NCBI GenBank assembly: GCA_934394545.1
Contig: CAKRRG010000005.1
Location: 31,350-95,349 of the forward strand
Length of the DNA stretch: 64,000 bases
Direction: 5' to 3'
From: an uncultured Blautia sp.
GTDB lineage: Bacteria; Bacillota; Clostridia; Lachnospirales; Lachnospiraceae
Shown: one piece after another, positions 27,067-37,327 of the stretch
Position numbering within the stretch: position 1 is the stretch's first letter
Layout of the letters: every line of letters begins with the position of its first letter
Translations under genes and position numbers: made by a program
The notes under the pieces: model-generated
What the model was told of the DNA's origin: nothing
The model's database searches: none
Seen by the model: only the letters and a program-made list of their open reading frames with translations

Positions 27067-28248
27067 ATGAAAAAGATTTTAATTATAGGTGCATCTAGTT
27101 TACAGGTACCAGGAATTTTAAAAGCTAAAGAAATGGGATTTGAAACTGCCGTAGTAGACTTTGATCCCAAAGCAATAGGAATCAAATATGCAGATAAATA
27201 TTACAATGTAAGCACGATTGACAAAGAGGGAGTTTATAAAGCTGCGAAAGACTTTGGAGCAGATGGTATTGTTACACTAGCAACTGATATGCCAATGCGC
27301 TCTTTAGCATATGCATGTGAAAAGTTGAATTTAGTAGGAATAGATTATGATACTGCGGTAAGAGCAACAGATAAAGGTGAAATGATCGAAGCCTTTGAAA
27401 AATACGAAGTTGCACATCCTTGGTATTATATTCTTAAGGCGGGAGAGAATATAGATAGTGTTGTAGATGAAATAAACTACCCATTGATTGTAAAGCCAAC
27501 GGATAATTCAGGAAGTCGTGGAGTTGTTTTAGTACATAATAAAGAAGAATTGTATGATGCTATTTCGTATAGTACTAAAGAAAGTCGTGAAGGAAATATT
27601 ATTCTTGAGGAATATATGGTAGGACCAGAGGTAAGTGTTGAAGTTATTGCACTTGATGGAGAACCATATGTACTTCAGATTACGGACAAATTAACAACAG
27701 GGGCACCGCATTTTGTTGAGATGGGGCATTCGCAGCCAAGTAAGCTTTCAAGAAAAATTCAAGAAGAAATAAGAACTCTTGCAGCAAAAGCATGTAAGGC
27801 TGTAGGACTTGTGAACGGTCCTGCACATGCGGAAATTATCATAACAGATGTTGGACCTAAAATGGTTGAAATTGGAGTCAGAATGGGAGGAGATAATATT
27901 ACTACCCATTTAGTGCCTTTATCAACTGGAATTGACATGACTAAAGCTATGATTCAAATAGCTTGTGGAGAAAAACCAGACATACAAAAGAAAATTGACA
28001 AGGCAAGTGCTATTCGATTTCTTAAAGTTCCAGAGGGAAGAATAGTTAATATCACAGGTGTTAATGATGCAAAGAAGGTTTCTGGGGTCAAAGAAATTAT
28101 ATTTACAAAGGAAATTGGAGATTTTGTGGAAGATATAACTAGCAGTAGTGATCGAGTTGCATGTGTAATTGCACAAGCAGATACACCAGAGGAGGCAGTT
28201 TCAATATGCGAAAAAGCTATAGAAAAAGTGCATGTTGAAATTGAATAG
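27067..28248 (+). CDS. ATP-grasp ligase 1
   Basis: 393 residues. A preATP-grasp Rossmann start (ILIIGASSLQVPGILKAKEM), the ATP-grasp core with IVKPTDNSGSRGV (about 141-153) and the EEYMVGPEVSVEV metal/ATP strand, then a substrate region with PAHAEIIITDVGPKMVEIG. ATG 27067 has AAAGGAAG upstream. Homologues are annotated carboxylate-amine ligases. In a polysaccharide locus they probably attach an amino acid or other acid to an aminosugar. First gene of the strongly AT-rich core. Confidence 0.8.
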   Translation: MKKILIIGASSLQVPGILKAKEMGFETAVVDFDPKAIGIKYADKYYNVSTIDKEGVYKAAKDFGADGIVTLATDMPMRSLAYACEKLNLVGIDYDTAVRATDKGEMIEAFEKYEVAHPWYYILKAGENIDSVVDEINYPLIVKPTDNSGSRGVVLVHNKEELYDAISYSTKESREGNIILEEYMVGPEVSVEVIALDGEPYVLQITDKLTTGAPHFVEMGHSQPSKLSRKIQEEIRTLAAKACKAVGLVNGPAHAEIIITDVGPKMVEIGVRMGGDNITTHLVPLSTGIDMTKAMIQIACGEKPDIQKKIDKASAIRFLKVPEGRIVNITGVNDAKKVSGVKEIIFTKEIGDFVEDITSSSDRVACVIAQADTPEEAVSICEKAIEKVHVEIE

Positions 28249-28283
28249 TATAAATAGTATATAGGCGATGAGGATGAATTTAG

Positions 28284-28898
28284 ATGTATAAAAAGTATTT
28301 TAAAAGAATCATTGATTTGTGTATAGCTTTAGTTGCAAGTCCGTTTGTTTGTATAGTGATTATAATTATGGCACCAATTATTTATATTAATGATCCAGGT
28401 CCAATATTTTATAATGCAAAACGTCGAGGTAAAGATGGAAAAGTATTTAAAATGTATAAACTTAGATCTATGTATGTCAATGCACCAGATGTAAGAAATG
28501 AAGATGGATCTACATTTAATAGCTCAGAAGATAATAGAGTAACCAAGGTAGGAAGATTCATGCGAAAAACAAGTATTGATGAGTTACCACAAATGTTTAA
28601 TGTGCTATTAGGAGACATGAGTTTAATAGGACCAAGACCAATTTTAGCAACGGAATCATATGAGACGTTAAGTGACTTAGCAAAAAAAAGATTGAAAATT
28701 CGTCCGGGAATAACAGGATATGCTCAGGCTTATTATAGAAATGCAATTGGTGAAGAAGAGAAATTTAATATTGACTGTTATTATGGAGAACATATTTCTT
28801 TTGGGTTAGATGTCAAAATTTTGATTAAAACGATTATTACAGTGATAAAAAAAGATAATATTTATGTTAATGTTCAAGAGCAGCAGAAGAGGAAATAA
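28284..28898 (+). CDS. Initiating phosphoglycosyl transferase (PglC-like)
   Basis: Monotopic sugar transferase, 204 residues, that moves a sugar phosphate from a UDP-sugar to undecaprenyl phosphate and starts the repeat unit. One N-terminal re-entrant hydrophobic segment (about 10-34), the conserved DPGPIFYNAKRRGKDGK (about 38-54), the MYKLRSM strand, and the catalytic Asp-Glu pair in KTSIDELPQ, then LIGPRP and RPGITGYAQ. Length is that of small PglC-type enzymes without the long WbaP N-terminus. Fits a UDP-diNAcBac-type donor made by neighbouring enzymes. Confidence 0.92.
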   Translation: MYKKYFKRIIDLCIALVASPFVCIVIIIMAPIIYINDPGPIFYNAKRRGKDGKVFKMYKLRSMYVNAPDVRNEDGSTFNSSEDNRVTKVGRFMRKTSIDELPQMFNVLLGDMSLIGPRPILATESYETLSDLAKKRLKIRPGITGYAQAYYRNAIGEEEKFNIDCYYGEHISFGLDVKILIKTIITVIKKDNIYVNVQEQQKRK

Positions 28899-28902
28899 TG
28901 TG

Positions 28903-30165
28903 ATGAAAGAAGTAAAGAATATAGAAAACAGAAAAAAAATACTTTTCTTGGGCGGCTTTCCTCAAATGATAGATATTGTGAAAAAGGCAAAAGACATGGG
29001 GCTATATACTATAGTGGTTGACATGGATCCAAATTCACCAGCCAAAAAGTTATCTGATAAAAGTTATGATGTAAGCACAAATGAGATTGAGCGTTTAGTT
29101 GAAATATGTAAGATAAATAAAATCGATGGTGTTTTTAACGGCTTTGAGGATTTTAATATTCATATTGCAAGAAAGCTGTGCGAAAAAATGTCATTACCTT
29201 TCTATGCAAATGAACATCAGTTAGAATTAGTAACAGATAAAGATAAATTTAAAAAAGAATGTATAGGACATGGCATAGAAGTGGTAAAACAATTTACTAT
29301 GGATAAAGCTATAGAATGTGAGGAATATCCATATATAGTTAAACCAGCGGATAGTTACGGAAGTAGGGGAATAAGCATATGTTATAATGCGGAAGAGTTA
29401 GTTAGGGCAGAGAAAAAAGCAAAAGAGTCTTCAAAATCTAATAGCATAGTGATTGAGCAGTTCATAGATTCGGATTGTGGAACAGAACTTTTTTATACTA
29501 TGGTTAATGGAAATATACATTTAACAGCTACAGCTGACAGATATACATATAAAATAGATGATGTAAGTGTACCGTTGCCAATTGCAGAAGTTTTTCCTAC
29601 AAAATATTGTGGAACTGAATTGACTAAGTTAGACATCAAATTTAGAAAGCTTATTTCGGATATAGGCATAAAAAACGGACTTGTTCTTATTCAAATGTTA
29701 AATAGAGGTAACAAGTTTTATCCATATGAAATGGCGTATCGTTTGACAGGAGAACAGCATTATCAGCTTGTTGAAGAACAGAAACAGATAGATTTGGGAA
29801 AAATGATGATTAAACTTTGTTTAAATGAAGATATTTCGGAATATGATACTGAGAAAATTGATTCGGAAAATTTTATTAAACCATCTGCAAATTTAGCAAT
29901 ATTATTAAAGCCTGGAGAGATTGCTAAAATAAAGGGATTGGATATTCTTGAGGAACTGCAAGAAGTAAAATCAAGTATCGTAACATATAGAGAAAATGAA
30001 AGAGTTGAAAATAGAGGAGATTATTCTAGAATTTTACTAAGAGTAAACCTTGTGGCGAAAAATTATGAAAATTTATCAAAAGCGATTGAGCTAATTCAGA
30101 ATAATTTGTCAGTAGTTTCAAAACAGGGAGAAGAGTTGGTTATTAGCCACTTCTCATTAAGTTAA
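28903..30165 (+). CDS. ATP-grasp ligase 2
   Basis: 420 residues, related to ATP-grasp ligase 1 but clearly diverged. N-terminal Rossmann (ILFLGGFPQMIDIVKKAKDM), ATP-grasp segments IVKPADSYGSRGIS (about 144-157), EQFIDSDCGTELF, and a PYEMAYRLTGEQHY segment that takes the place of the usual metal-ligand region. ATG 28903 is set by AGAGGAA upstream, with GTG directly before it as alternative. It starts 4 bases after the transferase stop. A second ligase in one locus suggests either two-step addition or two different decorations. Confidence 0.78.
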   Translation: MKEVKNIENRKKILFLGGFPQMIDIVKKAKDMGLYTIVVDMDPNSPAKKLSDKSYDVSTNEIERLVEICKINKIDGVFNGFEDFNIHIARKLCEKMSLPFYANEHQLELVTDKDKFKKECIGHGIEVVKQFTMDKAIECEEYPYIVKPADSYGSRGISICYNAEELVRAEKKAKESSKSNSIVIEQFIDSDCGTELFYTMVNGNIHLTATADRYTYKIDDVSVPLPIAEVFPTKYCGTELTKLDIKFRKLISDIGIKNGLVLIQMLNRGNKFYPYEMAYRLTGEQHYQLVEEQKQIDLGKMMIKLCLNEDISEYDTEKIDSENFIKPSANLAILLKPGEIAKIKGLDILEELQEVKSSIVTYRENERVENRGDYSRILLRVNLVAKNYENLSKAIELIQNNLSVVSKQGEELVISHFSLS

Positions 30166-30306
30166 TAAGAAATTATATTACGTTAATAGTGAACATCAGA
30201 TTTTTTTCTGAGGTTCAAAATTAGTTTCAGATTGTTATTACAAGATAAGATTCTGAAAGATGAATTAGTTATGTAAGTTAATGTTGATTAAAAGAGAGGT
30301 ATCAAA

Positions 30307-31566
30307 ATGAAAATACTTAAGTTATCTCCTTATTATTATCCAGAACGGATTTCTAGTTCACATTTATCTGATGATTTGGAGGAAGCACTTGTTAAAATGG
30401 GAAATGATATTGAAATATATGCGCCGACTCCTACAAGGGGAATTAGTGATGAAATAAGGAGAAGATTTAAAAAGATAAAATATGAAGAATTACATGATGG
30501 ACATATAAAAGTACATAGGTTTGATATGTTTCCGGAAAAAAAGAACTTGATTATACGAGCATTTAGATACATTTTGGTTAATTGTATTCAGTATATTAAG
30601 GCTTCTAAAGTAAAGGATGTAGACGTTATATACGCTGCAAGTACACCACCTACCCAAGGTGTTTTATGTGGTATGGTGAAAAAAAAATTAAGCAAAATAT
30701 ACAAAGAAAAAGTGGCATATATATATAATTTGCAAGATGTTTTTCCTGATTCATTAGTCAGTGCTGGGTTAGCTTCAAAGGAATCAATTATATGGAAAAT
30801 AGGCCGAAAATTAGAGAATTATACATATGAAACTGCAGATACAATAATTGTTATAAGTGAAGATATTAAACAAAATATAATTAAAAAAGGTGTTCCAGAA
30901 AACAAAATAGAAGTAATTCCAAATTGGGTTGATACAAATAGTATAAAACATATTAATAAAGAAAAAAACAGTTTATATAAAAAATTTAATTTAAAAGAGG
31001 ATACGTTTAAGGTTGTATATGCAGGAAATTTAGGTAAAATGCAAGGAATTGAAATATTGATAGAGGCTGCAATAAGATTAAAAAATGATAAGGAAATTGA
31101 AATGATCATTTTTGGAAATGGTTCCGAGGAAGATACTTTATTAAAACGCATTAAAAAAGAGAACTTAAACAATATAAAAATTTATCCACTTCAAGAACCT
31201 AATAAAGTTTCAGAAGTTTATAGTTTAGGTGATTTGTGTGTTGTTTCGTGTAAAAAGGGGTTAGGAAAAGGTGCATTTCCTAGTAAAACAGTTTCTATCA
31301 TGTCAACACAGACACCTGTGTTAGCAGTATTTGATTCTAATAGTGAGTTATGTAATATTATTAAAAAATATGATGCTGGAGTATGTGTTGATCCAGAAAA
31401 TGTAGAAGAATTGGTGGAAACAATAAATAAAATGAAAGCCAATAAAGCATTATTAGAAAGTAAAGGAATTAATGCAAGAAAAGTAGTTGAAGAAAAATTC
31501 TCTAAAAAAGTTTGCTTAAGGAAGTATATAGAGGTATTTGAAAAAAATAACATAGAGAATATGTGA
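30307..31566 (+). CDS. Glycosyltransferase family 4
   Basis: 419 residues with GT-B fold features of the WbuB/WcaI-like group: N-terminal KILKLSPYYYPE, acceptor-domain segment YNLQDVFPDSLVSAG, then EVIPNWVDT and the donor-domain start VVYAGNLGKMQGIE. The C-terminal nucleotide-sugar site is the weakly kept region VVSCKKGLGKGAFPSKT. AGAGAGG precedes the ATG after a 141-base gap that holds no other gene. Predicted to add a sugar to the lipid-linked intermediate in the cytoplasm; specificity unknown. Confidence 0.88.
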   Translation: MKILKLSPYYYPERISSSHLSDDLEEALVKMGNDIEIYAPTPTRGISDEIRRRFKKIKYEELHDGHIKVHRFDMFPEKKNLIIRAFRYILVNCIQYIKASKVKDVDVIYAASTPPTQGVLCGMVKKKLSKIYKEKVAYIYNLQDVFPDSLVSAGLASKESIIWKIGRKLENYTYETADTIIVISEDIKQNIIKKGVPENKIEVIPNWVDTNSIKHINKEKNSLYKKFNLKEDTFKVVYAGNLGKMQGIEILIEAAIRLKNDKEIEMIIFGNGSEEDTLLKRIKKENLNNIKIYPLQEPNKVSEVYSLGDLCVVSCKKGLGKGAFPSKTVSIMSTQTPVLAVFDSNSELCNIIKKYDAGVCVDPENVEELVETINKMKANKALLESKGINARKVVEEKFSKKVCLRKYIEVFEKNNIENM

Positions 31567-31644
31567 AACAATACGTATCAAAGGAAATGCGTACAGCAAA
31601 ATATTTAAGAATACTTAATAATGTTATAGGAGTAGAAGGGTAGT

Positions 31645-32715
31645 ATGAAAAAAATATGTATTTTAAGTGCCGTAAATGTTAAGCATATGTCTTTAATTTC
31701 AATCTATACCAAGTACTTTGAGGAACATGGAATAGAATACGATATCATATATATGGATAAATATAACGAAGATGAAGATATTGGTGCTAAGAATATTTAC
31801 CGTTTTATAAATATAATTGATCATAAATGGTCGAAAATACATAAAGTGCTCAAGTATAGCAAATTTATTTCCTATGCTAAAGGGGTGATTAAGAAAGAAA
31901 ATTATGACAAGATTATCGTGTGGAATGATGTGGCAATTTTAATGTTTGGTATGTTTTTGGCAAAGAGATGTAAGCATAAATATTGTTTGAATTGTCGTGA
32001 TTATAATGGAGAAAAAAATCCAATTATATACTATATATTTAAAAAAACTATAGAAAATAGCTATTTTACAACTATTTCGTCAGGGGGATTTAGGACCTTT
32101 CTTCCAAAATATAATTATATTGATTTATATAGTTATAATGATAAGTTGTTGCAAAGTTGCGAACCTAGGTGTGATTTGTCTGGTACCTCTCTAAGAATTG
32201 GATTTGTTGGAAATGTTAGATTCTTTGAGGAGAATTATAAACTTCTAAACTCTTTAAAAAATGATTCTAGATACGAAATACATTATCATGGTTCAAACTC
32301 TGAAATAATTGAAGAGTATGCAAAAAGTAATGGTTTTAATAATGTTATATGTAGTGGTTCTTTTCCTGTTAATGAGACTGGTAAGTATTTAAATGAATGC
32401 GATATTATAAACAATGTTTTTGGAAATGACAGTATTGCCGTAAAATCTTTAACTTCAATTAGACTATTTCATGCCGCATATATGCATATGCCTATCTTAG
32501 TATCAAAAGAGACATATATGGAAGAGTTAGTAAAGACATATGGAATTGGTTATGTAATTGATTTTGATGATAAAGATTTAGCTGATCATTTATTTGAATG
32601 GTATAAAAATATAGATTTTGAAGAATTGGAAAGGAATTGTAACCGTCTTATTAGTGTTGCAACTAAGTCAAATAATAATTTCTATGATAAGTTACAGGAT
32701 TTTATAGATAATTAA
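31645..32715 (+). CDS. Probable glycosyltransferase (GT-B-like)
   Basis: 356 residues, not closely recognisable. It begins KKICILSAVNVKHMSLIS like a GT-B N-terminus, and residues 185-300 resemble a GT4 donor domain: LRIGFVGNVRFFEENYKLL, IEEYAKSNGFNNVICSG and FHAAYMHMPILVSKETYMEE, the last where a nucleotide-sugar-binding Glu motif is expected. The very AT-rich coding fits the variable core. Position between a GT4 gene and the polymerase supports a transferase role. Confidence 0.6.
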   Translation: MKKICILSAVNVKHMSLISIYTKYFEEHGIEYDIIYMDKYNEDEDIGAKNIYRFINIIDHKWSKIHKVLKYSKFISYAKGVIKKENYDKIIVWNDVAILMFGMFLAKRCKHKYCLNCRDYNGEKNPIIYYIFKKTIENSYFTTISSGGFRTFLPKYNYIDLYSYNDKLLQSCEPRCDLSGTSLRIGFVGNVRFFEENYKLLNSLKNDSRYEIHYHGSNSEIIEEYAKSNGFNNVICSGSFPVNETGKYLNECDIINNVFGNDSIAVKSLTSIRLFHAAYMHMPILVSKETYMEELVKTYGIGYVIDFDDKDLADHLFEWYKNIDFEELERNCNRLISVATKSNNNFYDKLQDFIDN

Positions 32716-32774
32716 TAGAGTGGTAAGCTATTTGCTGAAGCAAATTTGTAGCAGGATGGTTAAAGTGGTGAAAT

Positions 32775-33947
32775 ATGAAACAAAAAAATATGTTTGTTTA
32801 TTTTGCAGTGTTTATTACGGTTCTGACGCAAGCACCGTTATTACGCGAAAGATTAGGAATAGACACACAGTTACTGATGTTTCCTTTTTGGGGGATTGCA
32901 GCAGCTAGTACTATTTGTTCTAACAAAAGATTGAGTGTTACTTTGACTAAATATTATTATGTGTTATTTTTTTCAATATTGTTTGGCTGTATATTGCTAA
33001 GTTCAACAACTGGAGATAATTATTTTTTTGCTTTTACTATAACCATTGGAATGGCATTATTTATTTTTTTTATAGGCAATCAGAATGGTGAATTGCTCTA
33101 TGATGATTGGTTGTTTTCGAAGATGTGCAATGTATATTGTATAGCTTCATTAATACTAGCAATAGATATCTATATTGAATATCTTGCAGGTTATTCATTA
33201 CAAACAATTGATTATGTGTATAGATCTAAAAATTCAGCTGGTCAAATTTTGCTTTCAGCGGGGGTTTTTATGGGTTATTTGCTGAAAAACAAGAAATGGA
33301 AATTCTTGAAGCTTGCAGTCATGGGATTCTTTTTAATAGAAATTGTTCTGTTAAGATCTCGAGCTACAATTTTATCAGTATTACTTATACCAGTTATATT
33401 ATTATTGTCTTCAAATGTTAACAAAAAGTATAAATACACAACTGTGGGGATTCTTACAATTGTTATTATCTTTTTTTCTTTAAATGAAAATGCATTCGAT
33501 TTGATAGTAAACAATGTTTTATTTAACTCTACAAGTTCAGTTGATTTTTCCTCATTAAATCTAGATAAAGTAACGTCAAATAGATATTCATTGTTAAGGA
33601 GTTTTCCAAAACAATTATCAGGACGTGAATTTACCGGCTTGGGGAGTTCGTTCTATGTTGATAATTTATTTGTTAATGCTATTGGAAATTATGGAGTATT
33701 TTTCGGTCTACTAGTAGCTATTTTATCACTCTTGCCTGTTTTAGATAGTTGTTGCTCTAAATTTAAAAATCGAGATTTAACGAATGGAAAAAAAATAGTT
33801 TTAAGAATAATTTTCTGTACATATACTTTCAATGGTTTATTTGAGGCATGGGCACCTTTAGGGCCAGGAGGCAAGTGTTTCATTTTTTGGTTATTATTGG
33901 GCATGTTATACTCTGGCTATAGAAGAAAGGTGGTTAAAAATGCGTAA
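32775..33947 (+). CDS. O-antigen ligase/polymerase-like protein (Wzy)
   Basis: 390 residues with about ten to eleven hydrophobic segments and one larger loop (about 250-300), the pattern of Wzy polymerases. A short segment GREFTGLGSSFYVDN followed by NAIGNYGVFFGLL resembles the GxGxxS...N-YG-hG pattern of the Wzy_C/EpsG region. Expected to polymerise repeat units on the outer face of the membrane. Sequence conservation in the family is poor, so the call rests on topology and position before the flippase, which it overlaps by 8 bases. Confidence 0.75.
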   Translation: MKQKNMFVYFAVFITVLTQAPLLRERLGIDTQLLMFPFWGIAAASTICSNKRLSVTLTKYYYVLFFSILFGCILLSSTTGDNYFFAFTITIGMALFIFFIGNQNGELLYDDWLFSKMCNVYCIASLILAIDIYIEYLAGYSLQTIDYVYRSKNSAGQILLSAGVFMGYLLKNKKWKFLKLAVMGFFLIEIVLLRSRATILSVLLIPVILLLSSNVNKKYKYTTVGILTIVIIFFSLNENAFDLIVNNVLFNSTSSVDFSSLNLDKVTSNRYSLLRSFPKQLSGREFTGLGSSFYVDNLFVNAIGNYGVFFGLLVAILSLLPVLDSCCSKFKNRDLTNGKKIVLRIIFCTYTFNGLFEAWAPLGPGGKCFIFWLLLGMLYSGYRRKVVKNA

Positions 33948-35400
33948 TAAAAAGAAAACAGATCCTAGTTTATCCTTAAACTATATCTTCAATTTGGCAA
34001 ATAGAATGATTGTGTTAGTTATTCCGCTGATAACAACACCGTATCTTACTCGTGTGTTAGGGGCTAATGAGTTAGGTGTTTATAACTATGCGAATACGAT
34101 TGCTTCTTATTTTTTAATGCTATCAATGATGGGGATGACTATTCTTGGAAATCGAAAAGTATCTTTGGCTAGAGCAGAAAAAAAAGAGACTGAGATTTTT
34201 TCTAAGCTTCTACTCATTCAAATCTTTAATTCATTAATAAGCATTGTCTTATATTTGGGGTATATTTTATTTATTTGTAATAGCAATAGGACTGTTGCTA
34301 CTTTACAATTATTAATATTAATTTCAGCATTATTTGATGTTTCATGGTTTTATCAAGGTTTAGAACGTTTTAAGAATATTGCACTGAGAAATATTGTTGT
34401 TAATTGTATTACGACTGCAATGATTTTTTTACTAGTAAAATCTTCAGAGGATATTATCATCTATACTGTTATTAAGTGTTTAAGTGTTTTATGTAGTCAA
34501 TTAGTATTATTTATTTCTTGCGCTAAAGACATAGTTTTTGTTAAGCCCGACGTAAGTTGGTTAAAAAGTACATATAAAGAGTTATTAATTCTTTTTATTC
34601 CAATTGCAGCTGAGAGTATTTTCCATAACATGGATCGAGTAATGCTTGGAATGATGGTTAGTTACAGTGCAGTAGCATTTTATTATACGAGTAGGATGAT
34701 TACTGACATTCCACAATGTTTTATAACGTCAATAAATACAATTATGTATCCGAGGATAACAGTATTAGTTGGACAGAATAAAAGTTCCGAAGCAAAGAAA
34801 TTGACATATTATTCTTTTGTTTTGATAAATGGTGTTTGTGTTGCAATGGCTTTTGGTATTGCGGCAATTGCAAAAGACTTTGTTGCGTTATATTTGGGAG
34901 CGGAATATCAATATTGTGCAATTTGCATTCCGTGGCTAACACCATATATTGTGCTAGCTGCTTGGAATGGAACCGTTCGTTATCAATATTTAATACCAAA
35001 ATCTATGGAAAAAGTATATTCAAAAGCAATTGTGATTGGTATTACGTTTAATTTGATAATGAATTTTTTATTAATTAAAGTAATGGGAGTGCTTGGTGCT
35101 ATTTTAGCAACTGTGGTTGCAGAATTAATAATTGCATTTATTCAAACTAAACCAGTATGGAAGGAAATGGATATTGCAAAGCAACTTAGAAATATAGGTG
35201 TTTTTTGCATTAACGGTGCAATTATGTATCTTATCATACAATTTATAGTTGTGAAAATGAATATAAATTTATTAATAAAAGTTGTTATTGAGATTAGTAT
35301 TGGTGCAGCAGTATATTTATTCTTATCAATAATTACTATAATATTAGTAGATACAAATATTAGAAATGAAATCATACAATTCTTGAAAAAGAGAAAATAA
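33940..35400 (+). CDS. Polysaccharide flippase (Wzx, MOP superfamily)
   Basis: 486 residues with about 14 membrane segments. The start NYIFNLANRMIVLVIPLITTPYLTRVLGANE, shown here only as the family hallmarks IPLITTPYL and RVLGANELG, is typical of Wzx proteins. The middle AESIFHNMDRVMLG segment is also typical. It moves the lipid-linked repeat unit across the membrane. It overlaps the polymerase gene and is followed by a glycosyltransferase after 13 bases. Confidence 0.9.
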   Translation: MRNKKKTDPSLSLNYIFNLANRMIVLVIPLITTPYLTRVLGANELGVYNYANTIASYFLMLSMMGMTILGNRKVSLARAEKKETEIFSKLLLIQIFNSLISIVLYLGYILFICNSNRTVATLQLLILISALFDVSWFYQGLERFKNIALRNIVVNCITTAMIFLLVKSSEDIIIYTVIKCLSVLCSQLVLFISCAKDIVFVKPDVSWLKSTYKELLILFIPIAAESIFHNMDRVMLGMMVSYSAVAFYYTSRMITDIPQCFITSINTIMYPRITVLVGQNKSSEAKKLTYYSFVLINGVCVAMAFGIAAIAKDFVALYLGAEYQYCAICIPWLTPYIVLAAWNGTVRYQYLIPKSMEKVYSKAIVIGITFNLIMNFLLIKVMGVLGAILATVVAELIIAFIQTKPVWKEMDIAKQLRNIGVFCINGAIMYLIIQFIVVKMNINLLIKVVIEISIGAAVYLFLSIITIILVDTNIRNEIIQFLKKRK

Positions 35401-35413
35401 TGAGGTGAAAAAT

Positions 35414-36484
35414 ATGGAGAAAAAGAAAAGAAGACTTTATTATATAACTAGCAATATTGCTCCGTTTAGAGTAGATTTACTAGATGAATTAGCACAGTAT
35501 TTTGATAAAGTAACCTTGTGTTATTACGAAGAAATCGAAAAAGGAGTTAATCCTCTATACGTGAAAAAAAGACCAGAGAACGTTGAACTAATATGTTTGA
35601 AAGGATTGTCTACAAGGCAAGCGTTTAAAGAGTTATGTAATGCAGATTATCTGATATTTGATGGTTACACAGGTAAAGAGAAAATCAAAATGATACTTGC
35701 TTGTATCTTAAAGAGAAAAAACTATATGATTTCTATTGATGGCATTATTCCGAAATCTGAAAAAGAGAATAAGATAAAGAAAATAGTTAAATCAATTTTA
35801 ATTGGAGGAGCGTCAGTTGTATTTAGTACAAACAAACGTACTGATGAAATAATAAAAGCAAATGCGTCGAGAGTTCATATTTGTCGACATATTTTTAGTA
35901 CTTTGAGGAGAGATGATATAGAAAAAAGTGAGAAAAACTATGCAGAATTGTTGTCGGCTTATGGCATAAGGAGAGATAAGAAAAGAATTCTGTTTGTTGG
36001 CAAGTTTTTGATAACAAAGGGTGTAAAAGAGTTTATTGAGTGTTCTCAGAAGATGGATTATGAATTTATTATGGTTGGTGGTACAAAAGATGAGTTGAAA
36101 AAGCTTAACCTTGAGATTGGTGAAAATATAAAAATAATACCATTTTTAGAAAAAGGAGATATTTTAAAACTGATGTCAAGTTCAGATGTATTTGTTTTGC
36201 CAACATACACAGATGTATGGGGACTTGTTATTATCGAGGCACTGATGAGCAAAATACCTATTGTTACTACAGAACAATGTAATGCTGGTAAGGAGTTTAT
36301 TTCTGAGGATAATAACGGCTATATAGTTCCAATTATGGATTCAGGCGCAATACGAGATGCAATACAGAAAGCGTTGGGATTAAATCGTGATTTGGTACGA
36401 AATTACAATCAGCGTCTAATGGGTGATTATACAATTGAAAATGCAGCATATAGAATGCAAAAAGAAATATATGAGAAGGGATAA
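35414..36484 (+). CDS. Glycosyltransferase family 4
   Basis: 356 residues. GT-B fold with N-terminal RLYYITSNIAPFRVDLLDEL and a donor domain starting RILFVGKFLITKGVKEF (about 192), FLEKGDILKLMSSSDVFVLP and the nucleotide-sugar motif region TDVWGLVIIEALMSKIP in which a Glu pair is kept. ATG 35414 is set by GAGGTGA upstream; a GTG three codons earlier is possible. Cytoplasmic sugar transfer to the repeat unit; sugar not predictable. Confidence 0.87.
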   Translation: MEKKKRRLYYITSNIAPFRVDLLDELAQYFDKVTLCYYEEIEKGVNPLYVKKRPENVELICLKGLSTRQAFKELCNADYLIFDGYTGKEKIKMILACILKRKNYMISIDGIIPKSEKENKIKKIVKSILIGGASVVFSTNKRTDEIIKANASRVHICRHIFSTLRRDDIEKSEKNYAELLSAYGIRRDKKRILFVGKFLITKGVKEFIECSQKMDYEFIMVGGTKDELKKLNLEIGENIKIIPFLEKGDILKLMSSSDVFVLPTYTDVWGLVIIEALMSKIPIVTTEQCNAGKEFISEDNNGYIVPIMDSGAIRDAIQKALGLNRDLVRNYNQRLMGDYTIENAAYRMQKEIYEKG

Positions 36485-36486
36485 AT

Positions 36487-37326
36487 ATGAGCACAAATAC
36501 ATATAGTTATTTTATTATTAGTTGTAAGCGCAATATCAATATAGTTAAGTTTTGTGTAGAACAACTTTTGAGTTCAACCAGTATTGGGAAAATATATGTT
36601 TCTTTTGATGAAAAATGTGATGTAAATTTTAAAAATAATAGGGTTGTTGTTCTAGATGGACATAATGAGAAATCATCTTGCTTTGGAAAAAGAATTCAGC
36701 ATTCGTTAAGTTGTATACCTGAAGAATATTTAATTGTTTTATGTGACGATTTTATTGTGGAATCTGAGGTAGATGAATCTTTATTAAAATTGTTGCAAAA
36801 TTACATGGTTGAGAACAGACTGGTTTCATCAATAGCATTGGCAAGTACATCAAGTAAAAAAACTGAGGAGTGTATTTTTAATTATTATAAAAGATGTGCT
36901 AACTATACCTATTATAGAATTACTTTGCAGTGTTCTATATGGAATAAAAATGCACTAAAAAATTTGATGGAAGATGTAAAATCACCTTGGGAATTCGAAC
37001 TTTTTTCTAACTATCGAACTTTTGCTTCGTGTAATGAATTTTATGCTATTAAAGATGATAAATATCAACCTATAAAATATAATCGAGGCACTTTCGTTAT
37101 TAGAGGAAAAATTGTTGAACCTGAAAGAATACGATTGGAAGGAGTTTTAGATAGAAAAATTCAGATAGAAGGATTTGATACTACAAATTCTTATGTTCAA
37201 ATTTCAAATATATCCATATTCAATAAGATTGTTAGGAGAATAAGAATGTATTTGAATGATTTTAGATATCGAATTATATCAATGTATAGAAAAGATAACT
37301 TAAATTTAAAAACGGAGGAAAAATAA
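36487..37326 (+). CDS. Probable glycosyltransferase of GT-A type
   Basis: 279 residues, weakly recognisable. The N-terminus YSYFIISCKRNINIVKFCVE and the acidic motif LIVLCDDFIVES (about 84-95, candidate DxD-like metal site) resemble GT-A glycosyltransferases found in capsule loci. The C-terminal 40 residues are basic (RRIRMYLNDFRYRI) and may sit on the membrane. It starts two bases after the previous stop. Last gene of the AT-rich core; the next gene has a clearly different base composition. Confidence 0.5.
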   Translation: MSTNTYSYFIISCKRNINIVKFCVEQLLSSTSIGKIYVSFDEKCDVNFKNNRVVVLDGHNEKSSCFGKRIQHSLSCIPEEYLIVLCDDFIVESEVDESLLKLLQNYMVENRLVSSIALASTSSKKTEECIFNYYKRCANYTYYRITLQCSIWNKNALKNLMEDVKSPWEFELFSNYRTFASCNEFYAIKDDKYQPIKYNRGTFVIRGKIVEPERIRLEGVLDRKIQIEGFDTTNSYVQISNISIFNKIVRRIRMYLNDFRYRIISMYRKDNLNLKTEEK

Positions 37327-37327
37327 A

